This document shows positions 9,294-21,949 of a stretch of DNA of 64,000 nt, one piece after another. Within the stretch, counting starts at the first letter, position 1. Each line of letters opens with the position of its first letter. Source of the stretch: Physcomitrium patens (Eukaryota; Streptophyta; Bryopsida; Funariales; Funariaceae); assembly GCF_000002425.4 (NCBI RefSeq), contig NC_037270.1, positions 3,013,680 through 3,077,679 on the forward strand. Direction: 5' to 3'. A model generated the notes under the pieces. The model was not told where the DNA came from. It saw only the letters and a list, made by a program, of their open reading frames with translations, and did not search any database. Both the position numbers and the translations under genes were made by a program.

Positions 9294-9788
9294 TGTTAGG
9301 GACATATTCCTTAGAACTTTTTAGAGAGAAGTTTCTAGAACCTTCTAGAAAACAAGCCTCTGGAACCTTCTAGAAGAGAAGCCTCTGGAACCTTTTAGAG
9401 AGAAGTTTCTAGAAGCTTCTAGAAAGAAAGTCTCTGGAACCTTCTAGAAGAGAAGTTTCTAGAATCTTCTAGAAAGGAATTCCCTGGAACTTTCTAGAAG
9501 CTTCCTAGTTAATAGAAGTAGTTCGAGAAGTTTCTAGAACCTTCTAGAAAGGAAGCCTCTGGAACCTTCTAGAAGCTTCCTAGTTAATAGAAGTAGCTCG
9601 AGAAGCTTCCTAAGTAGTAGTATATATAGGGATCGAGGCTGAAGAGTTCTTCAGTCTCAAAAACACATCTCTTGGAGTTCTAGCTCACCTTTCTGGTGTT
9701 GTTCTTGTACTCATCTGTTTAATCTAATTCTGCCACTTTTTCTTGAACTTCTTGTTAGATTTCAAGTCTGTATTTTGTGTCCGTGACA
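9294..9788 (+). repeat. 3' LTR of element C (495 bp)
   Basis: Same length as the 5' LTR and about 19 differences by eye. The transcript-start segment is damaged here (CAGTCTCAAAAAC near 9652), while the 5' LTR copy still pairs perfectly with the primer site. It is followed by target duplication GCTAT at 9789-9793. Confidence 0.95.
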
Positions 9789-9793
9789 GCTAT

Positions 9794-10570
9794 ATAATTC
9801 TAAGATTGTAAGTTAGATTCATTAGTTCATTCTTTTCAGATTCAGCATTATCATGATTTTTATTTTTTTTTGAATGATGAGATCTAATATTGAATAATTT
9901 GAAAGCTATTTTGATAGAATTTTAATCCATGCATAAAGAATATGATGTAATTTGTATTGCAAGCAATAATATCTATATTTTACAACAATGCAATCAATCA
10001 ATAACGTTATGTACTTCATAGTTTTAAAAACTTAGAATTGATATCTAGTGGGATGATGCTGCATTTGTTAGCTAATTTTTCTATGGATTATAATATGAGG
10101 TAAAGAAATTGATGCTCAACTTATCTAATCCTGAAATATTGAGTCAAGAAATTGACTTTGCTATGAGGTGTAATAATTAAATTTTTTGAATTTTGATTTA
10201 AAAATTATACAAGTTCATCTCAATATTACTATAATTCAATGACAATACCAACATCTTTTTAATATATACATTTAGAAGTGGAGGATACACAAATTGATGC
10301 AATACATTTCAAATCTCTTATTAAGTAAGAAAAAATTTATCATTATTAAGAAGGATTATGCTTCTATTATTGAGAACCTAAGCACACTATTCAACATTAT
10401 CTAAAAAAATAACACAAATACAAAATGAGGAGTATGGTCATCTAAGAAGATAATATATCATAAAATAAATTTGTCCAGCTATAATAGGGACCAAACTGTT
10501 GAAACCTTATACAAGACCTAATAAAGGTCATATTCTCTTGTTAAAATTATTTCCTTGTTTTATAATAAAT
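9794..10570 (+). pseudogene. Element B gag, rest, and gag/pol junction
   Basis: Continues the Gag reading broken at 3500 (SALSWF..FLEQR..ILDNLEAF-like region, 9850-9920). The EDMQID-like segment follows near 10280, a decayed zinc knuckle near 10350, and the family's junction text (CCAGCTATAATAGGGACC) at 10476-10493. It breaks off at about 10571 in the start of protease. Confidence 0.75.
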
Positions 10571-12587
10571 ACATTTCAAATAAGGTATGGATATTTTGAA
10601 TACAATGTTATATCTTTAGGACTTACAAATGTACCAATAGCTTTTTAATATTTAATGAATGATATTTTTTAAGAATTTTTAAATGACTTTGTTGTCTATT
10701 ATATAGACAATAGCTTAATCTATTCTAAGAATATAAAAAAAATATAAATTTTATATTCATGGTGTGTTTCAAAAACTAAAAGTTGTGAGATTCTATGCCA
10801 TGATAGAAAAGTATATATTCTATACTATTCAAGTCGACTTTTTAGGATACATCATTTCAAATGATGAACTTATAATGGATCATAAGAAAGTTCAAAATAT
10901 TATGGATTAAAAGATCTCAAAAATAATAAAAAATTTCTGATATTTTTTAGAATTTTCTAACTACTATTAGAGCTTGATTAAGAACTTCTCTCAAGTTGCA
11001 GCTCCACTTACACATTTGAATTGTAAAGACAAACTTCAATAGAATTAAGAAGCAAAAATAATATTTTAAGCTTTAAAGATAGCCTTTATTTTTATATTAA
11101 TCTTGTATTGCTTTGACTTTTCTAAGCTATTTTTTATGGAAACAGATGTATTGGACTTTGTTTTTGATGCCATGTTATCAGAAATGGGAATAAATAATAA
11201 ATTTCATTCAACAACTTTTCATTCAAGAAAATTTTTAATTCAAAAGATTAATTGTAAGATTTTTAAAAAAATACTTTTTTTTATCATAGATTTATTTCAA
11301 AAATGACACTATTATCTAAAAAGTGCTTCTAATTCAATCATTATTAATATTAATCACAAGAATCTTAAATATTTTATTTCAACATGACTTTTGAATTGTC
11401 GCCAAATTCATTGGAGTATATCTTTATTGAGATTTGATTTTAAGATCACTTATTCACTTAAAAAATAATAAAGTTTATTAGACGTCCTTTCTAGATATTT
11501 TTATCTTACACCAAAAAAATGAGATGCATCTTTTGATCAATAAAGAAGAATTTTCTTGAAGCCAATGCATTTTCATCTTTAAGCAATAAAATCAATATTG
11601 ACTATTGTTTCAATCCTTGTCAAACAAATTTAATCAAGTAAGTCCTTTGATCTTCTTATTCATGATATGAAGAAATCTTCTTTTAAGTCTCATAATGCTT
11701 CCAAGTTTGAGTTTAAAAACAACCTTCTCTATTTTGAAGGATGCCTATACTTTCTAGATAAAGAAGTACATTTACATATTTTTCAAGCATATCAAGACTT
11801 TTTAGTGACCAAAAATTTTAGATATAATAAGATTTTAGAACATATATCTAAACGTATTTGGTGGCTACAAATGTGAAAGACAAAGAAAGTCTTTTTTTAA
11901 TCATGTGATGTTTGTTCAAGGTCAAAAATTCATCATCATCAACTTTGTGAACTTTTTCAATCATTATCTATTTCAAAACAATTATGGTCTTCTATTTCTA
12001 TGGATTTTATCATGAATCTTTGAATCTCAAGTTCTTATGATTTCATATTTGTGATAATAGATCATTTCACTAAGTTGGCATATCTTTTATGATGTATAAA
12101 ATCTATCATGGATTAAGAAACAACCAAAATTTTCTTTCACAACACCTATTGATATAATAGATTGCGTAAGGATATTATATCATATAGAAGAACTTAATTT
12201 GTATTAAGATTTTAAAGAATGCTATTAAAGATTCTAAAAGTGGATATTAAACTATCTTTGACTTTCCATCTTCAAACTGATAGATAAACAAAGTATGTAA
12301 ATTAAGTTTTAGAGTAATATTTGAGGTGTATCATTAAATATTAATAAAATAATTAGAAAAAAATTTTACCATTGGAAAAATTTACTTATAATTATATAAT
12401 ACATTCTTCTTTGCAATAAATACATTTCTTTACTAATTATGGTTATCATCCACGATTTGATGCTTTTAAATTTTTTAAAGTTGATAATCTTGTAGAAAAA
12501 TATTTGAAAAATTATTTATTTGAGCTATATACAATAATGAAGGTGCGACTAAAAAAGGCTCAAAAACAACAAAAAAATAATGTACTG
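10571..12587 (+). pseudogene. Element B pol: RT (part), RNase H, integrase
   Basis: RT starts abruptly at RYGYFEYNV (about 10583), and the catalytic region is decayed near 10695-10715. RNase H has an open stretch at 11103-11306 (METDVLDF...). The integrase zinc region is at 11667-11900 (open at 11667-11876), and the integrase core runs to about 12560. There are many stops and indels. The deletion at about 10571 removes protease and the N-terminal half of RT. Confidence 0.8.
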
Positions 12588-13445
12588 TCGTATTACATAA
12601 AGCCTTGCTTGAAAATGCATCGAGTATCTATGTATAGAATGTAGAAGGAGTATTGCAACCACAAGATTCTAATTCTAATAGAATTTTAAATAATTCCAAT
12701 TAAACCTTCATAATGCTAATCAAGCTTTAACCAATTCAAAGAAACCTCGAAAAAATTACAAAAGAAGCATAAAAAAATTCTAAAGAAATTCAAAAAAAGT
12801 ATTAAAATAAAATCTAAAATACATCTTAAATAAATTTCAATCAAATATTATTTTAATCCAAATTAAAATCCTAAATAGTTATTACTTAAATCCTAAGTCA
12901 AATCCTAATTAAATCCTAAATAAATTCTAAATTCTAACTATTTTTTAAATCCTAAACTAAAACCTAATCAAATTAATCTAGCTATAGATCAATTTAGAAC
13001 CTCAATATCTATCAATTATATTGTTGATCTTACTTAAGATTTTATATACCTTTTAACAACTAAGTTGAAAATAATTACACAAAATTTGAAGAAGATCAAA
13101 CTTACCAAATAGAAGATCAATCCTAAATTCCACTCCGGTATTGTTTGGCCTCTTACTCAAATCTGAATGACAAACTTCTACTGCCAATATTTCCTTTTTG
13201 AACTAATGAATTTCTTCTAAAATACACTTAAATTGTGGAAAATCAAGTCTTGTCTCTATACAAAAAAAATCACTTCAATTCAATTAAGAAATTGCTAAAG
13301 ATCTTAAAAATACTCCCTAACCTTCAAATTCTAATTTTTGAGACTTCAATCTACAAAAACCTTCACACACTTTGATCTCACTATTTGATTGATTTCAAAA
13401 TCTTTATATATATTAACAATTAGAATATCAACACTATCCAAAATT

Positions 13446-13489
<44 letters not shown>

Positions 13490-14038
13490 ACGGAGCTTAA
13501 GAAACTGTTAATTTTATAAATATAATTTTATTTTTCAAAATCTAATCTAACCAAAAACATCATTAATTTTGAAAGTCTCCTAAAAACTAAACATTAACTT
13601 GATTAATATAAAAATAATGCTTAAAAATCTCTTTGATAATTTCTTCTAAAATCCTTTTTTTTGATCTATGAAAGGACCTTGAAGACACCATAGGTACACG
13701 GTTTTGTGCCTTAGGTTTTGATTTTGATCTAGGTTGATAATTGATCCTCTTTGGGTATCAATATTTGATAATTTGATGTAATTTTTTCATAAATCTATTA
13801 TTAACTTCTTTCTAAACATGTCTGTATTAATTACTTATCTCAATTATTTTAATTTGAGGCATTTATGCCTCTAGAAAGCATATAGAAGTTCCTTCTCTAA
13901 AAATCAATATTAAGACTAAACTTTTTATTACCTTCCTATCATCTACCTTTATTTTTCTATGACATGTTTTTAGTAGGTTCTTGTATAATAATATCCATGT
14001 TTTTATTTTTCATCATATAGTCATATTATTATACAACA
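12588..14038 (+). other. Unclassified AT-rich insert in element B
   Basis: About 1.45 kb that interrupts B between the end of the integrase core (AQEQQK...-like text ending near 12587) and the segment before the chromodomain, which resumes at about 14039. No coding potential was seen. It has repeated AAATCCTAA-type words at 12780-12970 and an (AT)n run. No LTR-like ends, terminal inverted repeats or target duplication could be read with certainty, so both boundaries are within about 10 bp. Strand is arbitrary. Confidence 0.5.
13451..13487. repeat. (AT)n microsatellite
   Basis: Uninterrupted AT dinucleotide run of about 37 bp inside the unclassified insert. Confidence 0.95.
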
Positions 14039-14500
14039 ATAGATGCTTATTGCAAGGAAAAACTTCATTTTCATGTTGGTGATAAGATATGATTACTTTG
14101 TTGTTATAATAAAAACTATTTGCCTTTGTAACAAGTTGGATCATTATAAACTTACACCATTTTTTATTTGTAAATGAGTCAATACAATTGCTTATCAATT
14201 ATATCTGTCAAAGTCTATGAAAAGCTATCTTGTATTTTATGTGTCTCTTTTAGAGCCATATAAGACAATAAATATCTTAGAAAGAATAAAAATACTACAA
14301 TCTTATATAAAAATAGATAATAATTAAGAATTTGAGGTGGAAGAAGTCTTTAATTTAAGGCAATATTGATATAAGTTGAAATATCTTATACATTAATGTA
14401 GATACAATATTAATGAATATACAAGGAAGATATCAAAAAATCTTATAAATGCAACACAAAAGGTCAAAACTTTTCATCAATGACATCCATCAAAAATAAG
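14039..14500 (+). pseudogene. Element B pol: integrase end and chromodomain
   Basis: Resumes at HVGDK-like text (about 14078), continues through the CDKLD..R segment and the [17 protein letters not shown] segment (about 14215-14265), and then has decayed chromodomain text up to the FHQ end near 14480. The open frame on the other strand at 14013-14198 is a shadow. Confidence 0.75.
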
Positions 14501-14599
14501 ATAAAGGATAGTAAACCTTTGCTATAAAAAAATAAAATTTAAGAAAAATTACATTCTACCTTCTATCTTTGTTTGTAGTTTTTATATAATTGTTGCATT

Positions 14600-15025
14600 A
14601 AGAAAAAAGAGAATCAACAATTAATGGATTCAACTCAAGAACCATCATTTATTGACTTATCAAACAAGACATTTTGATTATTATAGCCTTCAAGTTGGCA
14701 TAATAAGAATGAAGATCTTTAAAAATGACATTCTTCCTTGAATAGATAGCAAGATACAATGCATTTAGTATCAAAACATAAGAATTTTTTTTGATGTTTG
14801 GTGATTTTATTAGAGGTATGAACAACTCTTGATGATATTACAAATTTTTTGTTTGAAGGAAGTTATAAAGGTTTCAACAATGTTTAAATAATATGGTGGT
14901 CTTTCTGGCTTAGAATAGAATATTATCAATGGTTGAGAAGACCTATCAACTACCTTCAAAGGAAACAAAGATCAGAATATGTGGAAAATATAATTTGGTG
15001 CATCTTAGATTTCTTCAACATATAA
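14600..15025 (+). pseudogene. Third ORF (ORF3) of element B
   Basis: Reads like the third ORF of G from DSTQEPSF (about 14627) to a C-terminus ending FFNI at about 15022, with stops. The MEYYQWLRRPINYLQRKQR-like stretch around 14915-14970 corresponds to the conserved GHYRWL block, with substitutions. Confidence 0.7.
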
Positions 15026-15066
15026 TCACTGCTCTATGTGGAACTTGTTCGTGAAAAAAGAGATGA

Positions 15067-15612
15067 TATTACAGATATATATGTATTATAATTGTTGTCT
15101 ATGTGATATGAATAAATAGAAATAGATAAAAGTAGATTAATTTCATAATACCTTCTAGAAAAGCTTCCTAGGAGCTTCTTAGATATTGTTTTGACTTTAT
15201 ATGTTTTGTAGTTGATTGATAGCTTAAAAACTTGGTCAATTAGCTAACTACGTGCCACATATATTGATAGCTTAAAAAATAAGCTAATTATATGGCATTC
15301 ATATAGAAAACTTGCCTTGCAAGATAAGATATGTATCATATAAAGTCAATATATTTTTAGAGGTCTTATAGAATGTCACCATATAGATACTAGGTAGATA
15401 ATATATATAGAGGTAAAAATAAAGCCTTCTTTACTCTTGTCAATTCTTTTCTTGCTTTTAGTCTAATTTCGAGAGTTTTAAGATTCCTTGTCTTTAGACA
15501 ATAGTCATTTTAGTTTTATTTTTAATATATATACTTTTCTATTTTTATTTTTTCATATTTCTTTAAAATAATTTTACTTATTTATTTGCTTTCATTAAGT
15601 TTTTGTCCTTCA
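15067..15612 (+). repeat. 3' LTR of element B (546 bp)
   Basis: Starts TATTACAGATATATA (first dinucleotide changed from TG) and ends GTCCTTCA. It aligns along its length with the 5' LTR at 2455-3002 but is clearly diverged, so B is old. Confidence 0.82.
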
Positions 15613-17180
15613 TAATAATATTTGAAGCTTTAAAATAACTTTTTTTTCTATACCAATCTTATATTGCATCAATTTTTAAGCCATCTTTTATAAAAATAGA
15701 TGCATTGCACTTTGCTTTGAGTGATGTATTATCATAAATGGGAACAAATTATAAACTTCACCTAATAGTTTTTCATTCAAAAAAATATTTATCAACTAAG
15801 ATCAACTACAAGATCTACAATAAAGATTTTTTTTGAAATTATGGATTAGTTTCAAAAATAGCACCATTATCTAGAAGGCACTTTTAATCTATTCATTGTA
15901 TATATAGATCATAAGAATCTCAAGTATTTTATATCAATACATATTTTGAATCATTATCAAACTTTTGGAGCATGTCTTTGTTAAGGTTCAAATTCAAATT
16001 CACTTATCAACAAGAAAAAATAATAAGGTTTGTTAGATATCTTTTTTAGACAATCTTATCTTGCACCAAGAGTAGGAGATGTACTTTTTCATCAATAATG
16101 GACAATCAACTTGAAATTGAAGTAATTTCATCTTTAATCAATGAAATAAATATTATTTGTTGATTCAACTTTTTTTTAAGCAAGTTCATTGAAGTGCGTC
16201 TTTTAGTATTTTTTATTTCTGATATTAAAGAAAATTCTTCAAAATTTCATAATACTTCCAAGTTTGAATTCAAAAACAATCTACTCTATTTTCAAGGAAT
16301 ACTTATATTTTTTAGAAGATAAAGCATAATTATAAATTCTTCAAATTTGCTACAACTTTTATGTAGTCAGACATTTTGAATACAACAAGATATTAGAATT
16401 AATTTTAAGAGATTTTTGGTGTCTTCAAATATAAAAAGAAATTAAAGTCTTTATACAATCATGTGATATTTGTTTAAAATCAAAAATTCTTTATCATCAA
16501 CCTTACAAACTTCTATAAGAATAACCATAGTCTTTTATTTTTATAGATGTTATCACGAATCTTTTAACTTCAATTTCATATGATTTTATATTTTTGATAG
16601 TATATTTTTTTACTAAGATGGTATATTTCGTATTACATACAAAATCTACTATTTGCAAAGAAAAAGCTAAATTATTTTTTAAAAATATCTATTGCTATTA
16701 TAAATTACTAAGAGATATTATATTCAATAGAAGATTCTAATTTGTATTAAGATTTTAGAAAATCCTTTTAAATATATTGAAGATGGATATAAAATTATCT
16801 TTGACTCTTCATCTACAAATTGATAGATAAACAAAACAAGTGAATCAAGTTTTGGAGTAATATTTATAATGTACCATCAACTACCACCAAGATGATTAGA
16901 TAATTATTTTGCTATTAGAAGAATTTTTTTATAAAAACATAATATTTTCTTTTATTAATAATTTTTTTTTATATTAATTATAGTTATTATTCATAACTTA
17001 ATATTTTTGATTTTTTAAAAATTAATAATCTTATAATAAAAGATTTAATAAATTATTCATTGAAGTTATATGCAATAATAAAGGCACAATTAAAAGAGAC
17101 CCAAGAACAACAAAAATTCAATATAAATGCCAATCATAAGAAAAAACTTCAATTCTATATTGATAATAAGATTAAATTTA
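15613..17180 (+). pseudogene. Element A, second part: RNase H and integrase
   Basis: Takes up the A reading exactly where B broke it (FEALK-like, about 15620). RNase H runs to about 16080, the integrase zinc region lies at 16250-16480, and the integrase core runs to about 17100. It then jumps near 17170 from the segment just before the chromodomain into the third ORF, so the chromodomain has been deleted. It is heavily decayed. Confidence 0.8.
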
Positions 17181-17189
17181 AAAGCTATC

Positions 17190-17571
17190 ATTTGCTGACT
17201 TACTAGATAAGACATTACGAATGATATAGCCTATAAGATAATATAATAGAAATAAAGACCTTCAAGAATGACATGATTTTCTTTGAATAGATAGCAAGAC
17301 ATAATATATTTTATATTACAACCTTGAAAAAAATTCCTAGTATTTGATGATTTTATTAGAAATAAGAACAAGTTTTAATGGTGTAACAAATATTTTATTT
17401 AAAAGAAGTTATGAAGGCTTCAACGATGAACAAATAATAATTTGATCTTTTTGTCTTGGAATGAATCATTATTGGTGGTTAAAAAGACCTATTAACTACC
17501 TTCAAAAGAAACAAAGATTAAAATATGTAGTAAATATAATTTGTTGTATCTTAGATTTCATCAACATCTGA
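17190..17571 (+). pseudogene. Third ORF (ORF3) of element A
   Basis: From SFADLLDKTLR-like text to DFINI-TGA at 17569-17571. The MNHYWWLKRPINYLQKKQR-like block is recognisable near 17460-17515. It has stops and substitutions. It is a further homologue of the third ORF, in the same place relative to the LTR. Confidence 0.7.
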
Positions 17572-17612
17572 TCACTATTCCTTGTAGAAATCGTCCTTAA
17601 AAGAGGGAATAA

Positions 17613-17616
17613 TTTT

Positions 17617-17654
<38 letters not shown>

Positions 17655-17659
17655 AATAG

Positions 17660-17707
<48 letters not shown>

Positions 17708-18240
17708 ATATAATATAATATAAATATATAAATATATAAATATATATAAAAATATATAAATATATATAAAAATATATAAAAATAGATTAATTTGATAATA
17801 TCTTATAGAGAATTTTCTAAAAGCTTTATAGACATAATTTCACCTTTATATGTGACTAAAGATGATTAGTAGATTGAATACTTGGCCAACAAGTTAGCCA
17901 TATATTGTGCGTATTGGTAGCTTGTAGTATAAGTTAATTATGTAGTATATGTATAGGAAACTTGCCTTATAAGTTAAAACACGTGTCTTGCAACTTGAAT
18001 ACATGTCGAAGGTCCTACAAAACATTATTACGTAGCTCATAGTTAGATAGTATATATGGAAGCAAGAAAGAAGTTTTTTTCATTATTTTCAACTCTTTTT
18101 TTACTTCCAATCTAATTTTCTTGTTTTTTGGTAATAATCAATTTTTTTAATATATATAATTTTTAATTTTTGTTTTGTCACTTTTTTTTGAAAAAAATTT
18201 TACTTTTTTATTTGCCTTCATCAAATTTTTGTCCTTGATA
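17613..18240 (+). repeat. 3' LTR of element A
   Basis: Begins TTTTACAAATATAT after a decayed purine tract and ends GTCCTTGATA. The body (17780-18240) aligns with the B and K LTRs. The first 170 bp are swollen by AT repeats. The target duplication partner lies outside the window. Confidence 0.8.
17620..17780. repeat. AT-rich microsatellite cluster in the A LTR
   Basis: (AT)n runs at 17620-17650 and 17661-17702, then TAATA and AAATATAT-type repeats to about 17780. This is expansion of the ATATATAT already present at this place in related LTRs. Confidence 0.9.
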
Positions 18241-19625
18241 TATACAACTAATTAAGCTTTATATTTTTTAAAATTTTATTTGACTCATGTATTTTTTTAA
18301 AAAAATCTATTTATATATTTTAAGCTTTTTTAGTAAATAAGTTATATATTATCTTTATATTTTTTTATGCTTTGGATTTCTTGTTCAATAGCTTCTTTTC
18401 ATTTTTTATTTTTATTTGCTTTATAATAATCTATAGGATCTTATTCAAAGTATATACTTAATAGACAATTATCTCAAAATTTAATAGAATGTTGTTTGTA
18501 CTTGTGAATCTTTCTTCTAATTGAAAGTTGTTATGCTTAGAAAAGAAAAGCGGGTGATGCTAGTAATTGTATAAAAGATAATTGCTTTGTTATTTTCAAT
18601 GGTATTTACGGATGGAAAGATAAATCTTCTATTTTTTTGTTTTTATTTTCATATTCTTATTCATCTATTGTTGAAGCATCATCATCTTTAAGTTATTGGC
18701 TAGTCTAGAGAATATATCTTCATGTTTTTTAACATTATTTTTATTTTTAATATTTTAATATCTAAGTTTTGACTCATCAAAAATAATATCTATATTAATA
18801 ATATTTTTTCTTTTTGTAAGATCATAATACAATAAGCTTTTTTATTACAGTTATATCCAATAAATATATATATTTTTTGTTTTATTTTCAAGTATTGAAC
18901 ATTGCTCATTTGAAATATGAAAATAAATAATACAACCAAAAGTCTTTAGGTGGTGTATATTATGTTTATTTTATAGTATAATTTGATAGGTATTTTATCA
19001 TTATTAGTACTTTTATGATATGTATTTATAAGATAATTTTTCATATTAATAGTTTTAGGCTATAAAATAAAAGGTAATTTTTGTCATAGAATAGAATTTT
19101 GTCTTATTCAACAATAATTTTATTGCACCTCTTAGCAACATTATTTTGCTCAGGAATTAATATTTGAGTTAATTACCTTATTACGCCATTTTTTTGATAA
19201 TATTCTTAAAATACATATGATAAGAATTTTCCTCTTCTATTAGTCTTTAATATCAAAAAAAATTTCACATGTTTTTTTTGTGTGTTTTGAATGTAAAAAA
19301 ATAGATATTATTTGATCTTTAGATTTAAATAATATTCCCAATTTTTTTGAGAATAATTATTAATAAAAATAGTAAAGAACTTGGTGCCACTTACAAAAAG
19401 TTTATAAATAGGTTCTAATAAATTGATATGAATTATTTATAGGACTTTCTTGGATTTATTAAAGTTTTTTTTAGAAAATTTCTTTATATTTTTATGACAA
19501 TTATTACATGCTTTATGCACTTCTTTAAAGATAATTTCAATAGAAAGTAATCTTCTAATTTTTTTATTTATAATAAATTTTTTTAAGTTTAAATATTCTA
19601 AATATCCAAATTTGTTATGCCATAG
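18241..19625 (-). pseudogene. Element L: Ty1/copia remnant
   Basis: On the minus strand the GAG-pre-integrase segment is open at 19437-19646 (LWHNKFGY..., then C..C before HK..KFSK). The decayed integrase follows, then the LKTFGC..YFHI segment with DESK (about 18940-18770), and the start of RT near 18380. It is cut at the left by the 3' LTR of A and at the right by the LTR of E. It is therefore older than the nearer ends of both. There are no LTRs in the window. Confidence 0.75.
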
Positions 19626-20356
19626 TATCAAGGATATAAATTTCAAAGAAATAAGTCTTCAATCCGCTTTAAAGTCTTTTAAAAAGATTAGAAATTCATT
19701 CAAAGATGGTAATTTATTAAACTAGAATGGTTATTTTTAAAAATAAGAAGACTAAAAAATCTTGAAATAAGACTATGTCAAAGGTATGAATCGCAAAAAA
19801 AGAAATCTTCAATACACTATTGTGTCACTTGAAAAGACTAACAATTCACTCAAAGATGGTGATATTTTAAACTAAAATAGTTATTGCCAATGAAAAAAAG
19901 ACTAAAAAGTCTTAAAATAAGACCGAAGACTAAAGACTAAAAAGTCTTAAAATAAGGCTGAAGACTAAAGACTAAAAAGATGTTGATAAGAATAAAGAAG
20001 ACTTCATTCTTGTCTCCATATATACTTTCTAACTAGGAACTACATAGCAATATGCTATAGGACTTCTAATATGTATTGATTTTGCTAGATATATGTCTTA
20101 ACTTAAAAGACAAGTTATTCATATATGTACCATATAAATAGCTTATTCTTCAAGTTATTAATACATGTAATATGTGGCTAACTTATTGACCAAGTTTTTA
20201 GCCTATTAATTAACTAGAAACACATGTAAAATCAAAACACCCTCTATAAAGCTTCTAGAAAGTTTTTTTAAAAGATATTATAAAATTAATCTATTTTTTT
20301 GTACTTTTATTTAATAAAATAGGTAATTATTGAAATAAACATATTTATCTATAACA
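19626..20356 (-). repeat. 3' LTR of element E, with internal tandem duplication
   Basis: Minus-strand LTR of the B/G family, from TATCAAGG (19626) to TAACA (20356). At about 731 bp it is longer than the 552-560 bp of G and J. The excess comes from two tandem duplications. One is a unit of about 150 bp (about 19626-19775 and 19776-19925), the other a unit of about 37 bp (GACTAAAAAGTCTTAAAATAAG.., about 19906-19980). Confidence 0.75.
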
Positions 20357-21949
20357 TTACTTCTTGTTCTAAGAATAAATTCTATAACGAGAAGTCATCA
20401 ACTTTCATAGATCTTGTTATTCTTCATCTTGATTTTGATGGATATTATTGATAAAAAGCTTCAATTTACTTTATTATATTTATAAGATTCTTTGTTGGCT
20501 TCCATGTACATTCACTAATATCATATTTTTATCAATTAATAAGATATTTTAATCGATTTAGATGCCACCTTGAATCTAAGTCTTCTTCTTAAATTCTTAA
20601 TTATTATCTACTTCTAAAAGAAGAAGTGGCATTTTTCTTCTTTCCAAGATATTTACTATCTTATATGGCTCAAAATGAGACATATAAAATAAAGAATGGA
20701 TTTTTATTGATTGTGGTAAATATAATCAATAAGCAAAAAAATTGACTTCTTCACAAACATCAAAAAATCTAAGCCTATAATAGTCCAAATCACAAAGATG
20801 AATAGTCTTGATATTGCAACAAAGTAATCATACCTTGTCACCTACATTGAATTATGGTTGTTCCTTGTAATAGGCATCTATATTGATCTTTTGTCATTTT
20901 TGAACTTTCTTTAATTGTACTTTCAATTTTGCATATAGTTTTGGCAAATAATGTGACAATATTTTGTAGCAAAATTATTAACTTTTAAAAAATTAAAAGT
21001 TTCAAGTTATAAGTTATAACCATAATTTATAAAGAAAGGTGTTTGTTTAGTAGAAAAATGTACCAAATTATTGCATGCAAAGTCTACCAATGGCAAAAGA
21101 GTTGTTCAATCATCTTGATGATAATTGATGATAAACCTAAAATATTGCTCTAAAACTTGATTCATCCATTCTGTTTGTCTATCAATTTGAGGATAAAAAG
21201 TCAAAGAGAATTTTATACCCATCTTTAGAATCTTAAGAAGGATTTCTAAAATCTTGATACAAATTGAATCTCCCTATCTAATATAATATCTTTAGATAAT
21301 CTATAACAATGATAGATATTGTGAAAAAAAAGCTTAGCTATTTATTTACATGTGATAGATTTTATATATAATATAAAATATACCATCTTGATAAAATGAT
21401 CTATTATTATAAATATAGAATCATATAAACTTGAGATTAGAAGATCTATGATAAAATCCATAGAAATAAAAGAACATAATTATTCTCCAATAAGTAATGG
21501 CTAAAAAAGTCTATAAGATCAATAATGGAGAATTTTTTTAATTTAAACAAATATCACATGATTGTACAAGGTCTTTAATTGCCTTCTATATTTGAAGCTA
21601 CCAAAAATCTTTCAATATTAGCTCTAAAGTTTTATTATATCCAAAATATCTAAGTGCTTAAAAGTTATGATGAACTTAAAGAATATGTAATTATGTTTTA
21701 TCTTTTAGAGTATATAATTTTCTCTTAAAATAGAATATTTTATTTTTGAATTCAAAATTGGACGTATTATGAGACCAAAAAGAAGTATTTTTGATATCAT
21801 GAACAAAAAAATCAAAGGACATACTTGATTGAACTTGTTTGACAAAGATTGAATTAATAGTGAATGATAATTTTATTACTCAAAGATGAAAATACCTTGG
21901 CTTTAAGAAAAAATTTCTTTGTTGATCAAAAGCTATGTTTTCTTCTTTT
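20357..21949 (-). pseudogene. Element E, first part: chromodomain and integrase
   Basis: Minus strand. It holds a chromodomain at about 20440-20700, the integrase C-terminal region to about 20900, the integrase core at 20950-21500 and the zinc region at 21540-21700. The text then runs toward RNase H and stops at 21949, where F begins. It resumes at 47558. The third ORF is missing: the LTR is joined almost directly to text near the pol end (about 20400). Badly decayed. Confidence 0.8.

Larger units (their letters stand above)
3501..9788 (+). mobile_element. Element C: complete-length chromodomain Ty3/gypsy element
   Basis: 6,288 bp with two 495-bp LTRs (3501-3995, 9294-9788) and a perfect 5-bp target duplication. 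The internal order is primer site, leader, gag (4276-5300), pol (about 5290-8746), third ORF (8893-9246) and polypurine tract. By hand the two LTRs differ at about 19 of 495 positions (about 3.8%), so the insertion is moderately old. Gag has a frameshift and pol has nine premature stops, so C is not autonomous now. Confidence 0.95.
2455..15612 (+). mobile_element. Element B: Ty3/gypsy chromovirus, split by C and by an unclassified insert
   Basis: LTRs at 2455-3002 and 15067-15612. The internal parts are 3003-3500, 9794-12587 and 14039-15066. B lies inside element A: A's RT/RNase H reading breaks before 2455 and resumes just after 15612. The flanks GTAGT (2450-2454) and ATAAT (15612-15616) look like a decayed target duplication, and removing B restores the reading of A. 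Besides the insertions, B has lost protease and the first part of RT: near 10571 the text jumps from the protease start to the RT motif RYGYFEYNV. Confidence 0.85.

Noticed and set aside
18540..18720. A host gene exon between A and E
   Set aside because: Minus-strand copia motifs run through the whole stretch 18241-19625, so no host gene is needed to explain it.
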